DNA from: an uncultured Roseburia sp.
Lineage (GTDB): Bacteria > Bacillota > Clostridia > Lachnospirales > Lachnospiraceae
Reading direction: 5' to 3'
Length of the DNA stretch: 64,000 nucleotides
Assembly (NCBI GenBank): GCA_947649645.1
Contig: CANSSP010000015.1
Span: 1-64,000 of the forward strand
The position numbers and the translations under genes are program-made. Positions within the stretch are counted from its first letter, which is position 1; every line of letters starts with the position of its first letter. Shown one piece after another: positions 54,051-63,043 of the stretch. The notes under the pieces are model-generated. The model was not told the origin of the DNA and did no database searches. It worked only from the letters and a program-made list of their open reading frames with translations.

Positions 54051-54920
54051 TCAGTTTTTTTGTACAGCACTGGCAGTGTCCGCCAGATTTGACACAATCA
54101 CTGCGGCAAGAATCAGAATACAGCCCGCCGTCATCCGCATCGTCACATTCTCATGGAGTATCAGAATCGAAAACAGCGTTCCGAAAACCGACTCCATCGA
54201 GAGAATAATAGCCGCTTTCGTCTCGTCCACATACCTCTGGCATGCCGTCTGCAGCAGATAACAGATCGTTGTGCTGACGATCCCGAGATAAAGCACACTC
54301 AGCCACCCCTTTGTCGTCACCTCAAACTGTATCTCACGAAACAAAAACAGACTGATAAAAGATAACACAACCGCAGTCAGCATCTGAATGAAATTCAGGA
54401 TAGCTGCACGGTATTTCTTCACAAATTCTCCCGTAAAGAAAATCTGAAACGCAAACCCAGCGGCACAAACCAGTGTCAGCGCATCGCCAGTCCCCAATGT
54501 CAGGTCTTTTTCAAGCGACAGAAGGCCTACTCCCACAATCGCCATCACCGCTCCCGCCATACTTTTTATACCGACTCTTTTTCTCAGAAAAATCCATGCT
54601 ATAAACGGGACCATCACCACATTCAGCGCCGTGAGAAATGCATTTTTAGAAGGTGTCGTATACTGTAATCCTACAATCTGAAACCCAAATCCCACAAAAA
54701 GTGCTGTCCCCATCAGCATCCCCGCGCGTATTTCCTGCCAGGTGATTCCCCTTAGTTCACGGACACTCATACCGCCCATAAGCACCGAGGCGAGCAGAAA
54801 ACGTATCGCCATAACCTGAAACGGCCTTAAGCTCTCCAGCGCAATATCGCTCGCCACAAATCCCCCGCCCCAGATCACTGTTACCAGGACAAGTCCTCCG
54901 ATTGCCAGATACTTTTTCAT
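54051..54920 (-). CDS. EamA family (drug/metabolite) transporter
   Basis: This 289-residue protein has ten membrane helices arranged as two EamA repeats. The first begins GLVLVTVIWGGGFVASDIAL and the second contains VVLSFISLFLF and ILSMESVFGTLFSILIL. It probably exports a small metabolite; the substrate is unknown. AGGAG precedes ATG 54920. It is separated by 131 bases from the end of the HAD gene, with no strong promoter seen, so it may be read with the two-component operon or alone. Confidence 0.93.
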   Translation of the reverse strand: MKKYLAIGGLVLVTVIWGGGFVASDIALESLRPFQVMAIRFLLASVLMGGMSVRELRGITWQEIRAGMLMGTALFVGFGFQIVGLQYTTPSKNAFLTALNVVMVPFIAWIFLRKRVGIKSMAGAVMAIVGVGLLSLEKDLTLGTGDALTLVCAAGFAFQIFFTGEFVKKYRAAILNFIQMLTAVVLSFISLFLFREIQFEVTTKGWLSVLYLGIVSTTICYLLQTACQRYVDETKAAIILSMESVFGTLFSILILHENVTMRMTAGCILILAAVIVSNLADTASAVQKN

Positions 54921-55051
54921 TACGTTCTCCTATATAGATATAGAGCTTCTGGAGGCCTCATGTTTCCTGTTGTCCACATCCTGTCTGCCATCACAAAATC
55001 CTCTGTTTTTCATTTTCTTATCCGCGCCGGCGTCTCCTTATGTATCGTCAT

Positions 55052-55711
55052 TTAAATAATTCCGTCTTCCAGCATCAATATAATATCATATAACGTATCG
55101 ATCTGCACTCGGACCAGCGCCTCTTCCTCTTTCCGTGGTTTCACCAGATCGGGTACCATGACCGTATAAAGCCCTGCCGACGCCGCAGCACATACCCCGG
55201 CAGAGAAAGCCTCAACGGCGATACACTCCTCTGCCTTAAATCCCATCCGGCCGCAGGCAGAACGGTAAAGATTGTGTTCCTGTTTTTCGCTCCCCTCAAT
55301 CATCGCCTCAAAAAATACGTCATCGATCTTTTCCAGCAGACTTGCCCGCGTCAGATAATCCTCCGCGCAGGACGCATCTCCCGGAATCGCCACAGCCGTG
55401 CGAATCTGATTCGCCTTCAGATAATCCAGCACGTCCCTGGCGCCGGTCTTTCGTTTTATACCACTTTCCGCCACATGTTTTCTCATCAGTTCCCGCTTTC
55501 GCTGCCCTGCTTTTTCACAGGGAAACGCCGGTCCGAATATTTCAGAAAGATACCGCAGCGCATGTGCGTCGTCCCCGTCGCACAGAGCAGGCATCTGCGC
55601 GCGGTGAATTTCAAAGCCTGCTTCCAGTGCCGCCTCACGCCAATATTGGTAATGCCACTTTTCTGTATCAATCAGCACCCCGTCCATACCGAATATCACT
55701 GCTTTTATCAT
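55052..55711 (-). CDS. degenerate HAD-superfamily protein (probable pseudoenzyme)
   Basis: The 219-residue protein has the overall length and cap pattern of beta-phosphoglucomutase-like HAD phosphatases, but the catalytic motifs are altered. Motif I reads VIFGMDGVLIDTE, with Gly in place of the nucleophile Asp. The motif II region reads VAIPGDASC instead of an S/T site, and the motif III region EGSEKQEH lacks the GKP pattern. Motif IV reads AVEAFSAG in place of the acidic ED. GGGAGG precedes ATG 55711, which lies inside the end of the kinase gene (44-base overlap), so the two are probably coupled. A regulatory or binding role is likely. Confidence 0.8.
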   Translation of the reverse strand: MIKAVIFGMDGVLIDTEKWHYQYWREAALEAGFEIHRAQMPALCDGDDAHALRYLSEIFGPAFPCEKAGQRKRELMRKHVAESGIKRKTGARDVLDYLKANQIRTAVAIPGDASCAEDYLTRASLLEKIDDVFFEAMIEGSEKQEHNLYRSACGRMGFKAEECIAVEAFSAGVCAAASAGLYTVMVPDLVKPRKEEEALVRVQIDTLYDIILMLEDGII

Positions 55712-57728
55712 CGGATGCCTCCCATCTCTCCTCATACACCGGAAATACAATCGTTGCCTTAAATAAATCTCCGTCGGCCGACACGCCGAAACGCCCTCCC
55801 ATCAGGTGCGTCAGATTCTTGGCAATCGAAAGCCCAAGGCCGCTGCCCTCCGTAGTCCGCGATGTATCCCCGCGGATAAACCGCTCAGTCAGGTCTTCTA
55901 CGCTGCCGTTTTCGATCGCCAGAGAGCGCTCCGACACATTCTTTATGGAAAAAAACACCGACGCATCCTCGGCTGATACATCCACATAAACCCTGGTCTT
56001 TTCAAGCGCATACTTCGCCACATTATTGTAAAGATTTTCGATTACGCGGTAAAGATGCCTTCCGTCGGCCCGGATAAAAACGCCCTGTTTTGGCAGCCTG
56101 GTGACAATCGTCAGCTCTTTATCTTCAAATTTTTCATTAAATTCCCCGCCCGTCTGATACACGAGCTCAACGATATCAATCTTCTGCATGTCCAGCTTCA
56201 CATTGCCGGAACTGACGCGTGAGGCCTCAACCAGATCTTCTGTCAGCTGTTTCAGCCTCTGGGATTTCTCGTCCAGAATCTGTATATAATTCCGAACCCG
56301 TTCATTTTCAATCTGTTCCCGTTTGATCAGATTCACATAATTGATAATCGATGTCAGCGGCGTCTTGATATCATGCGAGACATTCGTGATCAGATCCGCC
56401 TTCATCCTCTCGTTTCTGGTATTGTCATCCACCGCATTTAAAAGGCCTGCGCCGATATTATTGACCGCGTCTGCCAGCATACGGTTATCCCCATGCAGCT
56501 CTTCCGTCTCAATTTTGGCAGAAAGATTTCCCTGGGTAATGCGTTCCACGCCTTTCATGATCTGGTACTTTTCTACGCCTCCCCGCAGCAGAATATAGGC
56601 TTCCGCACCGGAAAAAAGGAACAGAAACAGGAAAGCGAACGCATTTTTATAGTAAAAAGCGCCCATTGCCAGCACGAAACAGACCAGCAGATGCACGGCA
56701 AAGGCGAAAAGGATACGCGTCGTCACCGTGCGCTCACGGAACGTCTTTTCCAGCCCTTTTCCCAGCCAGCAGACCAGGCTGCTTTCCCACACAACTTCCG
56801 CTTTGAGTCTGCGGACCATACTCAGATAAAATATCATAAAAAGAGCGTCTATAATAAAACTGACTGTTCCAGAGGCGACCAGAACTCCCGAAACCTCCCA
56901 CTGATTGCTCCACATCCGGCTGGTAAACATCATCAGCTCGCTCACCAGGAGGATAAATCCCGCAATCAGTATCTCTGTCTTAATACGATCGACCAGATTG
57001 AGATGAATCTGCTCCTCTCCCTCCCGATGCCCGGCAGCCAGTGTCAGATAGACGAGCGAGAGAATCCAGCCCGCCAGGCTCACAAGCATTCCCGCAATAC
57101 TCACTTTTATCCACGGGTGAAGCTTTTCATACTCCGCTTTCGCATCATACAGGTCGTCCTTTGCAGAGAGCTGTGTGTCCACGCCGATTACGAGAATCAC
57201 ATTTTCCAGGGGCCAGTACATTTCTTTATTATAGGTGTCAAAAAAATATCCTTCCAGCCCCCGTATGTCCGTGCCAAATTCTTTTGACTCCATATCGTAC
57301 AAAAGATAATCGCCCATGGTCTTTGCCTCCATGAGGATTGTCTGCGTGTCAAACGTCTGTCCCTCCGCCGTATCGGGCTGATTTGTATACCAGACGCCGC
57401 CCGCTTTATACCAGTAACAGAAATTGGTATCCTCCTGCTTAAACTGATTGGTATACTGCAGATAGCGCTTCTCTTCCTCTGCATTTCTCCAGTCTTTCTT
57501 GTGCATCAGATGAAGATAATCGCTTAAATCACTGCACTTTTTCTCCATGCATTTCAGATAGTATCCCGAACTTAAAAAGTCATCGGTCCCGATATCCGAA
57601 AACGACAGGATACTCTTTCCGATCAGAGCGCCGATCAGAAACACCGATACCGTAAGTATGATTGTAAAAAAAGAATGAAGCAGCATTCCGGTCAGCTTCA
57701 TTCCGTAGGTATAAGATTTCTTTTCCAC
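55668..57728 (-). CDS. membrane sensor histidine kinase
   Basis: This 686-residue kinase has a first membrane helix (about residues 13-35) and an extracellular domain (about 36-200, with aromatic and acidic residues). Several more membrane helices follow (about 205-395), then a HAMP-like linker, and the kinase core: H-box LITNVSHDIKTPLTSIINY near 455 and ATPase motifs ENLYNNVAKYA, FIRGDTSRTTEGSGLGLSIA near 640. GTG 57728 follows GGGAGG. It pairs with the response regulator 32 bases upstream. It may sense the envelope; the ligand is unknown. Confidence 0.94.
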   Translation of the reverse strand: MEKKSYTYGMKLTGMLLHSFFTIILTVSVFLIGALIGKSILSFSDIGTDDFLSSGYYLKCMEKKCSDLSDYLHLMHKKDWRNAEEEKRYLQYTNQFKQEDTNFCYWYKAGGVWYTNQPDTAEGQTFDTQTILMEAKTMGDYLLYDMESKEFGTDIRGLEGYFFDTYNKEMYWPLENVILVIGVDTQLSAKDDLYDAKAEYEKLHPWIKVSIAGMLVSLAGWILSLVYLTLAAGHREGEEQIHLNLVDRIKTEILIAGFILLVSELMMFTSRMWSNQWEVSGVLVASGTVSFIIDALFMIFYLSMVRRLKAEVVWESSLVCWLGKGLEKTFRERTVTTRILFAFAVHLLVCFVLAMGAFYYKNAFAFLFLFLFSGAEAYILLRGGVEKYQIMKGVERITQGNLSAKIETEELHGDNRMLADAVNNIGAGLLNAVDDNTRNERMKADLITNVSHDIKTPLTSIINYVNLIKREQIENERVRNYIQILDEKSQRLKQLTEDLVEASRVSSGNVKLDMQKIDIVELVYQTGGEFNEKFEDKELTIVTRLPKQGVFIRADGRHLYRVIENLYNNVAKYALEKTRVYVDVSAEDASVFFSIKNVSERSLAIENGSVEDLTERFIRGDTSRTTEGSGLGLSIAKNLTHLMGGRFGVSADGDLFKATIVFPVYEERWEASDDKSSDIRYGRGAD

Positions 57729-57760
57729 TCGGGCCTCCCTTTTCCCAGAGAAACCGGCTG

Positions 57761-58453
57761 TCAGCTCTTATCGATTTTATAACCGACTCCCCACACCACC
57801 TTTAAATATCTCGGCTCCTTTGGATTGATCTCAATCTTTTCCCGGATATGACGAATGTGCACCGCCACCGTATTGTCCGCTCCGATGGCATCTTCATTCC
57901 AGATACTCTCATAAATCTGATTAATCGAGTACACTTTTCCCTGATTTTTTACCAGAAGAAGCAATATATTGTACTCAATCGGCGTCAGCTTTACCGTCTC
58001 CCCGTCCACCGTTACTTCTTTTAAATCGTCGTTGATCGACAGTCCGCCAACCGTATAGACCGCGGCTCCGGCATCTGCCGCGTTGCCGAGCTGCGTATAA
58101 CGCCTCAGCTGCGATCTGACGCGCGCGACAAGTTCCAGCGGATTAAACGGCTTTTCCACGTAGTCGTCGGCGCCGATATTTAAACCCAGAATCTTGTCCG
58201 CATCTTCCGTCTTTGCCGAAAGAATGATAATCGGAATACTGCTCTCCTCCCTGATCCTAAGCGTTGCCCGGATGCCGTCCAGGCGCGGCATCATGACATC
58301 CATAATCAGAAGATGAACCTCATTCTCCTTTAGTACTTCCAGTGCTTCTTCCCCGTCGTATGCTTTTAAGACCCGATATCCCTCCTGCTGCAGATAAATA
58401 TCGATCGCCTCCACAATCTCTCTGTCATCGTCACATACCAGAATTGTCAGCAT
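57761..58453 (-). CDS. OmpR-family response regulator
   Basis: This 230-residue regulator has an N-terminal receiver domain (acidic pocket CDDDREIV, phospho-acceptor MDVMMPRLDG near residue 52, Lys in ILSAKTEDADK) and a C-terminal winged helix (about residues 130-230, with LTPIEYNILLLLVKNQGKV and VHIRHIREKIE). ATG 58453 follows AGGAGGAG. It is the first gene of the operon regulator-kinase-HAD. A TTAA-N7-TTAA direct repeat lies just upstream of its promoter, suggesting self-activation. Confidence 0.95.
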   Translation of the reverse strand: MLTILVCDDDREIVEAIDIYLQQEGYRVLKAYDGEEALEVLKENEVHLLIMDVMMPRLDGIRATLRIREESSIPIIILSAKTEDADKILGLNIGADDYVEKPFNPLELVARVRSQLRRYTQLGNAADAGAAVYTVGGLSINDDLKEVTVDGETVKLTPIEYNILLLLVKNQGKVYSINQIYESIWNEDAIGADNTVAVHIRHIREKIEINPKEPRYLKVVWGVGYKIDKS

Positions 58454-58503
58454 TATCTCCTCCTGCCCTATGGCCTGTCGTCCCCGCTCTGTTACTACAA
58501 TCC

Positions 58504-58532
58504 ATTTTAACAGGAAATACAATTTTCTTGTA
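58504..58532 (-). promoter_or_regulatory. promoter of the two-component operon
   Basis: TACAAG (58532-58527, poor -35), 17-base spacer, TAAAAT (58509-58504) on the minus strand. The weak -35 box beside a direct-repeat operator fits an activated promoter. Confidence 0.5.
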
Positions 58533-58542
58533 GAGGGCAATT

Positions 58543-58559
58543 CTTAATTCTTCATTAAT
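58543..58559. promoter_or_regulatory. direct-repeat operator near the two-component promoter
   Basis: CTTAAT-N5-ATTAAT, two half-sites with an 11-bp period as used by OmpR/PhoB-type regulators, ten bases upstream of the -35 box. The flank AGGGCAAT at 58533-58541 recurs at the LCP gene. Confidence 0.5.
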
Positions 58560-58560
58560 A

Positions 58561-59388
58561 TTACAGTCCAGACTGCAGATTCCGATAATATCCCTTTGGC
58601 GTCACACCATATTCTTTCTTAAATGCCCGGAAAAAATGGTTGTATCCTCCAAATCCCCCGAGCTGATACACTTCTCTGATCGGCTTTCCCTGCGCGATAT
58701 ATCTGCGACACAAATCCAGTCTCGCCTTTACAATATACGAATGAGGCGTCTGTCCCGTCAGCCGCTTAAATTCACGACAGATATGATACCGGCTGACAAA
58801 GAATTGCCTCTCCAGCCCCTCCAATGTCAGCTCCTCTGTCAGATGCTCTCTGATATAGACAAAGATATCATCCATCAGAATATTTTTCCTCTTATGAGAC
58901 AGATGTACCTTATCCACGCCGACACAGGCCCGCAGGGAAAGAATCAGCAATATCGACACAAGATTCTTTTCGTAAAGACAGTGCCCGTACGCGTTCTCAT
59001 CCATTTCGGTCAGCTTTGTCGCAATATTCCGGATCAGCATGGACTCCTGGCTCTCCGGATGGATAACAGCCGTTTTAAAAGGAACAAAAGAAAACCCTTG
59101 CTCCAGATCGGTCCCGTCATCCGAAAGTTCCTTTAAATACGCCGGGAGAACACGGACTTCCAGCAATTCCGGCGGACACTCACCGCCTCTGAAGTACATC
59201 GTCATCTGCTCGCCCGGTTTCACGATCACCATATCACCGGCTCCACAGGATTGTCTTCGCCCTGCCGCCTCCGACAGCCCGTACCCTCTGGTCAGGTAAT
59301 AAATCGCGTAATGCTTCCCGGCGCGAAAGCATCTGCTCTCTGCCTGTGGAAATGAATACTGGAAAGCGGCATAATTTTTCTGTTCCAT
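58561..59388 (-). CDS. AraC family transcriptional regulator
   Basis: This 275-residue regulator has an N-terminal cupin-like sensing domain (about residues 10-140) and a C-terminal pair of AraC helix-turn-helix motifs (about 175-275: LEGLERQFFVSRYHICREF and REVYQLGGFGGYNHFFRAFK, then YGVTPKGYYR). ATG 59388 follows GGAGG. It is divergent from the oxidoreductase gene at 59634, which is the most likely target. No terminator separates it from the two-component operon promoter; its stop abuts the operator. Confidence 0.93.
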   Translation of the reverse strand: MEQKNYAAFQYSFPQAESRCFRAGKHYAIYYLTRGYGLSEAAGRRQSCGAGDMVIVKPGEQMTMYFRGGECPPELLEVRVLPAYLKELSDDGTDLEQGFSFVPFKTAVIHPESQESMLIRNIATKLTEMDENAYGHCLYEKNLVSILLILSLRACVGVDKVHLSHKRKNILMDDIFVYIREHLTEELTLEGLERQFFVSRYHICREFKRLTGQTPHSYIVKARLDLCRRYIAQGKPIREVYQLGGFGGYNHFFRAFKKEYGVTPKGYYRNLQSGL

Positions 59389-59463
59389 CGTTCCTCCGTA
59401 TCTGACTTTCAACACCTGATGGGGCACAGATTCCCCGGCGGTTTCACCACATTCACCTTCTTT

Positions 59464-59492
59464 ACAATAACATGGATAGGCAGTTCTTACAA
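59464..59492 (-). promoter_or_regulatory. candidate promoter of the AraC gene
   Basis: TTGTAA (59492-59487), 17-base spacer, TATTGT (59469-59464) on the minus strand. No equally good plus-strand promoter for the oxidoreductase was seen in the 245-base gap; TATAAT near 59550 lacks a -35 box and may need the activator. Confidence 0.45.
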
Positions 59493-59633
59493 TAGATCAA
59501 TTTATACTAATTTTTGTGCATGAAATGGATATGTTTTCTTTCAAGCCAACTTTATAATAAACTTATCACAAAGCAGCGGCAGATCTCTGTTACCATGCCA
59601 GACTTCCATGACCGCCATAGAAAGGAAAAAACT

Positions 59634-61568
59634 ATGAAAATCTTAGAACCAGTAAAAGTCGGAAGACTCACCTTTAAAAACCGTATTATGTTTCCGCCGC
59701 TCACCACCGGGTACGAAGAGCGCGACGGCTCGATCGGAGAACAGAGTTTCCGGTTTTATGAGCGCCTGGCCAGAGGCGGCGTCGGATATATCGTGATCGG
59801 CGATGTCGCCCCGCTTGCAACATTCACACCGACGCCAAAACTTTTCCGCCAGGATCAGCTCTCTACTTTTAAGCGGCTTGCAGACGCATGCCACAGGTAT
59901 GACTGTAAACTCGGCATTCAGCTTTTCCATCCCGAATATGACGTGGACGCACTCAATGCTCTTTTCGCACAGGGAAAAATGGATGAAGCGCGTCTGAAAG
60001 TAAAACATGACATGCAGTTTTTTATCAATGAAATGACCGAAGAACAGATCGAAACCATTCTCAGACACATGGAGGCATGCGCCAGACTGGCGCAGGAAGC
60101 CGGTGTGGACTGTATCGAAATTCACGGCGACCGCCTCGTCGGTTCTCTCTGCTCCAGGCTCTTAAATCACAGAACCGATTCCTATGGCGGAAGCTTTACA
60201 AACCGTATCCGGTTTGCGCTTGCACTTGTGGAGCGATTGAAAAAGGCAGTTCCCGATATGGTCATCGATTACAAGCTTCCTGTTATAACCCCTCTTAAGG
60301 ACGGTGGTCTTCGCGGAAAAGGCGGCCTGGAAATCGAAGAGGCAGAGCAGTTTGCCCTCCTCCTGGAAAAAAACGGCGTCGACACCATCCATGTCGCCCA
60401 GGCAGATCACACCGGAAATATGGCGGATACCATCCCGCCGATGGGAACACAGCCTTATGGCTTTATCGTATCCTGCGCGGAAAAAATAAAAAAACTTGTA
60501 TCCATTCCCATATCCTGTGTCGGGCGTATCGTCACACCGGAAGCGGCGGAAGCGATCGTAACCGCTGGAAAAGCTGATATCATAGGCCTTGGCCGCTCTC
60601 TTCTGGCGGATCCTGATTTTGCCCTGAAATGTGCCGAGGGTCGGGCGCACTGCGTCCGCACCTGTATTATGTGCAATAAAGGATGCACCGATAATATCCA
60701 GAACCGTGCTTTTTTAAGCTGTGTCCTGAATGCGGAAAACGGATATGAAGGGAGCCGTCAGATCACTCCCGCCGAACCAAAAAAACAGATCGCCGTCGTC
60801 GGAGCCGGGATTGCCGGTCTTGAAGCCGCACGCGTTGCCGCCATGAAAGGTCATGCCGTAACGATCTACGAAAAATCACTAAAAATTGGAGGTCAGATCC
60901 TGATCGCGAGCGTGCCGCCCCGCAAAGAAGAAATGATGCGCATTCTCAATTATTACGAAGCCGTCCTTGCATCGCTTCCGGTCACTTTCCGTTTTGGCGC
61001 GACACTCTCCCCCGAAGAAACCAGTACATACGATGCCATTCTTGTCGCAACCGGAGCCAGGAACACGATTCCGCCAATCAAAGGCCACGATCTTCCACTT
61101 GTTGTAAGCGCATGGGATATCCTGGCCAGAAAATCAATCGCGTTTGGAAAGACCGTTGTCATCGGCGGCGGACTTGTCGGTGTCGAGACAGCAGAATACC
61201 TTGCACACCAGGGCTGCGACGTCACTATCATCGAAATGCTGGATACCATCGCCAGAGAAGAAAGCGGAACGATCCTGCCGACACTGACAGCGGAACTCGA
61301 CGCATATCATGTTGTCCGTCACACCAACACCAGGCTGGAAGAAATCCATGCTGACTCCGTCACCGTCACAGACAGCACACCCGGACAGGAAAGCAGAACA
61401 TTTACGCTTCCCGCCGATTTCGTTGTGATGGCTGTCGGCGCAAAAAAACAGATTCCCGACTTTGGCGACTGCCACATACCGGTCATCTGCATCGGTGACT
61501 GCGGCGAGCGTCCGGGTAATATCGATCATGCCGTAAAGAGCGCTTACGATGCGGCAAATGCATTGTAA
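59634..61568 (+). CDS. NADH:flavin oxidoreductase with Fe-S and FAD domains (dienoyl-CoA reductase/BaiCD-like)
   Basis: This 644-residue enzyme has an FMN TIM barrel (about residues 1-335, with FKNRIMFPPLTTGY and SRLLNHRTDSYGGSFTNR), a 4Fe-4S cluster loop (CVRTCIMCNKGCTDN, about 343-357), and FAD/NAD domains (GAGIAGLEAARVAAMKGH near 390 and GGGLVGVETAEYLAHQG near 510). This is the layout of 2,4-dienoyl-CoA reductase and bile-acid BaiCD/BaiH. The substrate is an enoate or related compound, not identifiable here. AAAGGA precedes ATG 59634. The divergent AraC regulator probably controls it. Confidence 0.93.
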   Translation: MKILEPVKVGRLTFKNRIMFPPLTTGYEERDGSIGEQSFRFYERLARGGVGYIVIGDVAPLATFTPTPKLFRQDQLSTFKRLADACHRYDCKLGIQLFHPEYDVDALNALFAQGKMDEARLKVKHDMQFFINEMTEEQIETILRHMEACARLAQEAGVDCIEIHGDRLVGSLCSRLLNHRTDSYGGSFTNRIRFALALVERLKKAVPDMVIDYKLPVITPLKDGGLRGKGGLEIEEAEQFALLLEKNGVDTIHVAQADHTGNMADTIPPMGTQPYGFIVSCAEKIKKLVSIPISCVGRIVTPEAAEAIVTAGKADIIGLGRSLLADPDFALKCAEGRAHCVRTCIMCNKGCTDNIQNRAFLSCVLNAENGYEGSRQITPAEPKKQIAVVGAGIAGLEAARVAAMKGHAVTIYEKSLKIGGQILIASVPPRKEEMMRILNYYEAVLASLPVTFRFGATLSPEETSTYDAILVATGARNTIPPIKGHDLPLVVSAWDILARKSIAFGKTVVIGGGLVGVETAEYLAHQGCDVTIIEMLDTIAREESGTILPTLTAELDAYHVVRHTNTRLEEIHADSVTVTDSTPGQESRTFTLPADFVVMAVGAKKQIPDFGDCHIPVICIGDCGERPGNIDHAVKSAYDAANAL

Positions 61569-61609
61569 AAATCAACTCCTTTTTTAAAAATTAAGAATCA
61601 CAGGGCAAT

Positions 61610-61626
61610 CTTAAGAAAACCTTAAT
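61610..61626. promoter_or_regulatory. direct-repeat operator at the LCP promoter
   Basis: CTTAAG-N5-CTTAAT with an 11-bp period ends at the first base of the -35 box. AGGGCAAT lies directly before it, as at the two-component operon. A third ATTAAG box lies at 61590-61595. Confidence 0.5.
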
Positions 61627-61654
61627 TGCACGAATTTATTTCCAGCTTTATGAT
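61626..61654 (+). promoter_or_regulatory. promoter of the LCP gene
   Basis: TTGCAC (61626-61631), 17-base spacer, TATGAT (61649-61654), about 40 bases before the start codon. Confidence 0.65.
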
Positions 61655-61693
61655 ATTAGAATCTGGAAACCATACCATTTAGGAGGTCAACTT

Positions 61694-62746
61694 ATGAGTA
61701 AAACGCGAAAGAAAAAAAAGCACAGAGTCGCGCTGCTGATCGTAGAAATCCTGGCCCTGATGATTCTGTCGTTGATTCTGTTTCTTGTCATAAAATTGTC
61801 AAAAATTGAAAAAAACAAGCTGGATATGGACAACATCTCCATCAACGAAGGAATCTCCCAGGAGACACAGGAAATCATGGCCGATTACAAAACCATCGCA
61901 CTCTTTGGTCTTGACAACCGCTCCAACGGCAGTCTGTCCCGTGGACGCAGCGATGTGATCATGCTTGCAAGTATTAATAATAAGACGCAGGAGATCAGGC
62001 TGGTCTCCGTCTACCGTGATTCCTATCTCGACACCGGAGGCGGGACGTATCAGAAATGCAACGCTGCCTACTCAAAAGGCGGACCCGAGCAGGCCATTTC
62101 CATGCTGAACACAAATCTTGACCTCGCGATCACTGACTATGTGACCGTCGATTTCAATGCCATCGTGGAATGTGTCGATCTGTTAGACGGCATCGAACTG
62201 ACCATCACGGATGACGAAGCGAATCTGATGCAGGGATATATCCGGGAAATCAACGAGATCACCGGACACAATTCCTCCTGCCCTCCATCCGGAGGCACAC
62301 TCACCCTCGACGGTGTGCAGGCATGTGCCTTTGCGCGCATCCGCTACGGCGGCGGAGACGACTACCGGCGTACCGAACGCCAGCGGGCTGTCCTGGGCGC
62401 AATGATGCAGAAAGCGCAGCAATCAGATCTTCTCACAATAAATCGTCTGATCAACCAGGCTTTCTCCGATATCCAGACAAGCTTTTCCAACACGGATATT
62501 CTCGCGCTTGCAGCAAAAATATTTCGCTATGATATCGGCGAGACCGCCGGGTTCCCGTTTGAAAAAACGGCGAAGACATACGATAAGGTCGGTAGTGTCG
62601 TTATTCCCTGCGATCTATCATCCAATGTAACAAAACTGCATTCCTTCCTGTTCGGAGAGACAGACTATGTACCGTCCGATACCGTCATGGCAAACAGCGC
62701 GGAGATTATCAACCGGACCGGCTTCCGGCAGGGAGATGGTTTCTGA
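61694..62746 (+). CDS. LytR-CpsA-Psr (LCP) family protein
   Basis: LCP enzymes transfer polymers such as teichoic acid or capsule from undecaprenyl carriers to peptidoglycan. The 350-residue protein has a basic N-terminus, one membrane helix (about residues 16-38) and the extracellular LCP domain: GLDNRSNGSLSRGRSDVIM near 74, SVYRDSYLDTG near 102, and ARIRYGGGDDYRRTERQRAV near 215, carrying the conserved Arg residues. AGGAGG precedes ATG 61694. A predicted operator shared with the two-component operon is next to its promoter. Confidence 0.94.
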   Translation: MSKTRKKKKHRVALLIVEILALMILSLILFLVIKLSKIEKNKLDMDNISINEGISQETQEIMADYKTIALFGLDNRSNGSLSRGRSDVIMLASINNKTQEIRLVSVYRDSYLDTGGGTYQKCNAAYSKGGPEQAISMLNTNLDLAITDYVTVDFNAIVECVDLLDGIELTITDDEANLMQGYIREINEITGHNSSCPPSGGTLTLDGVQACAFARIRYGGGDDYRRTERQRAVLGAMMQKAQQSDLLTINRLINQAFSDIQTSFSNTDILALAAKIFRYDIGETAGFPFEKTAKTYDKVGSVVIPCDLSSNVTKLHSFLFGETDYVPSDTVMANSAEIINRTGFRQGDGF

Positions 62747-62771
62747 TCCATACATCCTATCGTTCCGCACC

Positions 62772-62806
62772 AAAAAAAGAATCCTGTCATGCAGGATTCT
62801 TTTTTC
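62772..62806 (+). terminator. terminator of the LCP gene
   Basis: AAAGAATCCTG pairs with CAGGATTCTTT (62776-62802) around a five-base loop, followed by T residues; it lies about 25 bases after the stop codon. Confidence 0.9.
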
Positions 62807-62866
62807 TTAAAATGCGGGAAATCTTATAGACACAAAGCACTACGCAACTTTTGTTTGACCGTAATG

Positions 62867-62895
62867 TTACCATAAGTATCATCTGGTCGTATAAT
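62867..62895 (+). promoter_or_regulatory. candidate promoter of the XRE gene
   Basis: TTACCA (62867-62872), 17-base spacer, TATAAT (62890-62895). The leader is about 140 bases and includes the hairpin at 62915-62949. Confidence 0.5.
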
Positions 62896-62914
62896 ATCTT
62901 TATAGTAAATAATA

Positions 62915-62949
62915 AGCCAGATATAGAACAGACTGTAAAAGATCTGGCT
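62915..62949. repeat. 8-bp inverted repeat in the XRE leader
   Basis: AGCCAGAT (62915-62922) is complementary to ATCTGGCT (62942-62949). It may be an operator for the XRE protein or a leader hairpin; no T-run follows. Confidence 0.4.
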
Positions 62950-63043
62950 CATTGTCCATGAAAATAACTTTGGCGTATATCACAGTTTCAGTCGAACCCT
63001 TACATTATTTATGACGTTTCCTATACCTGGAAGGATGGCATCT

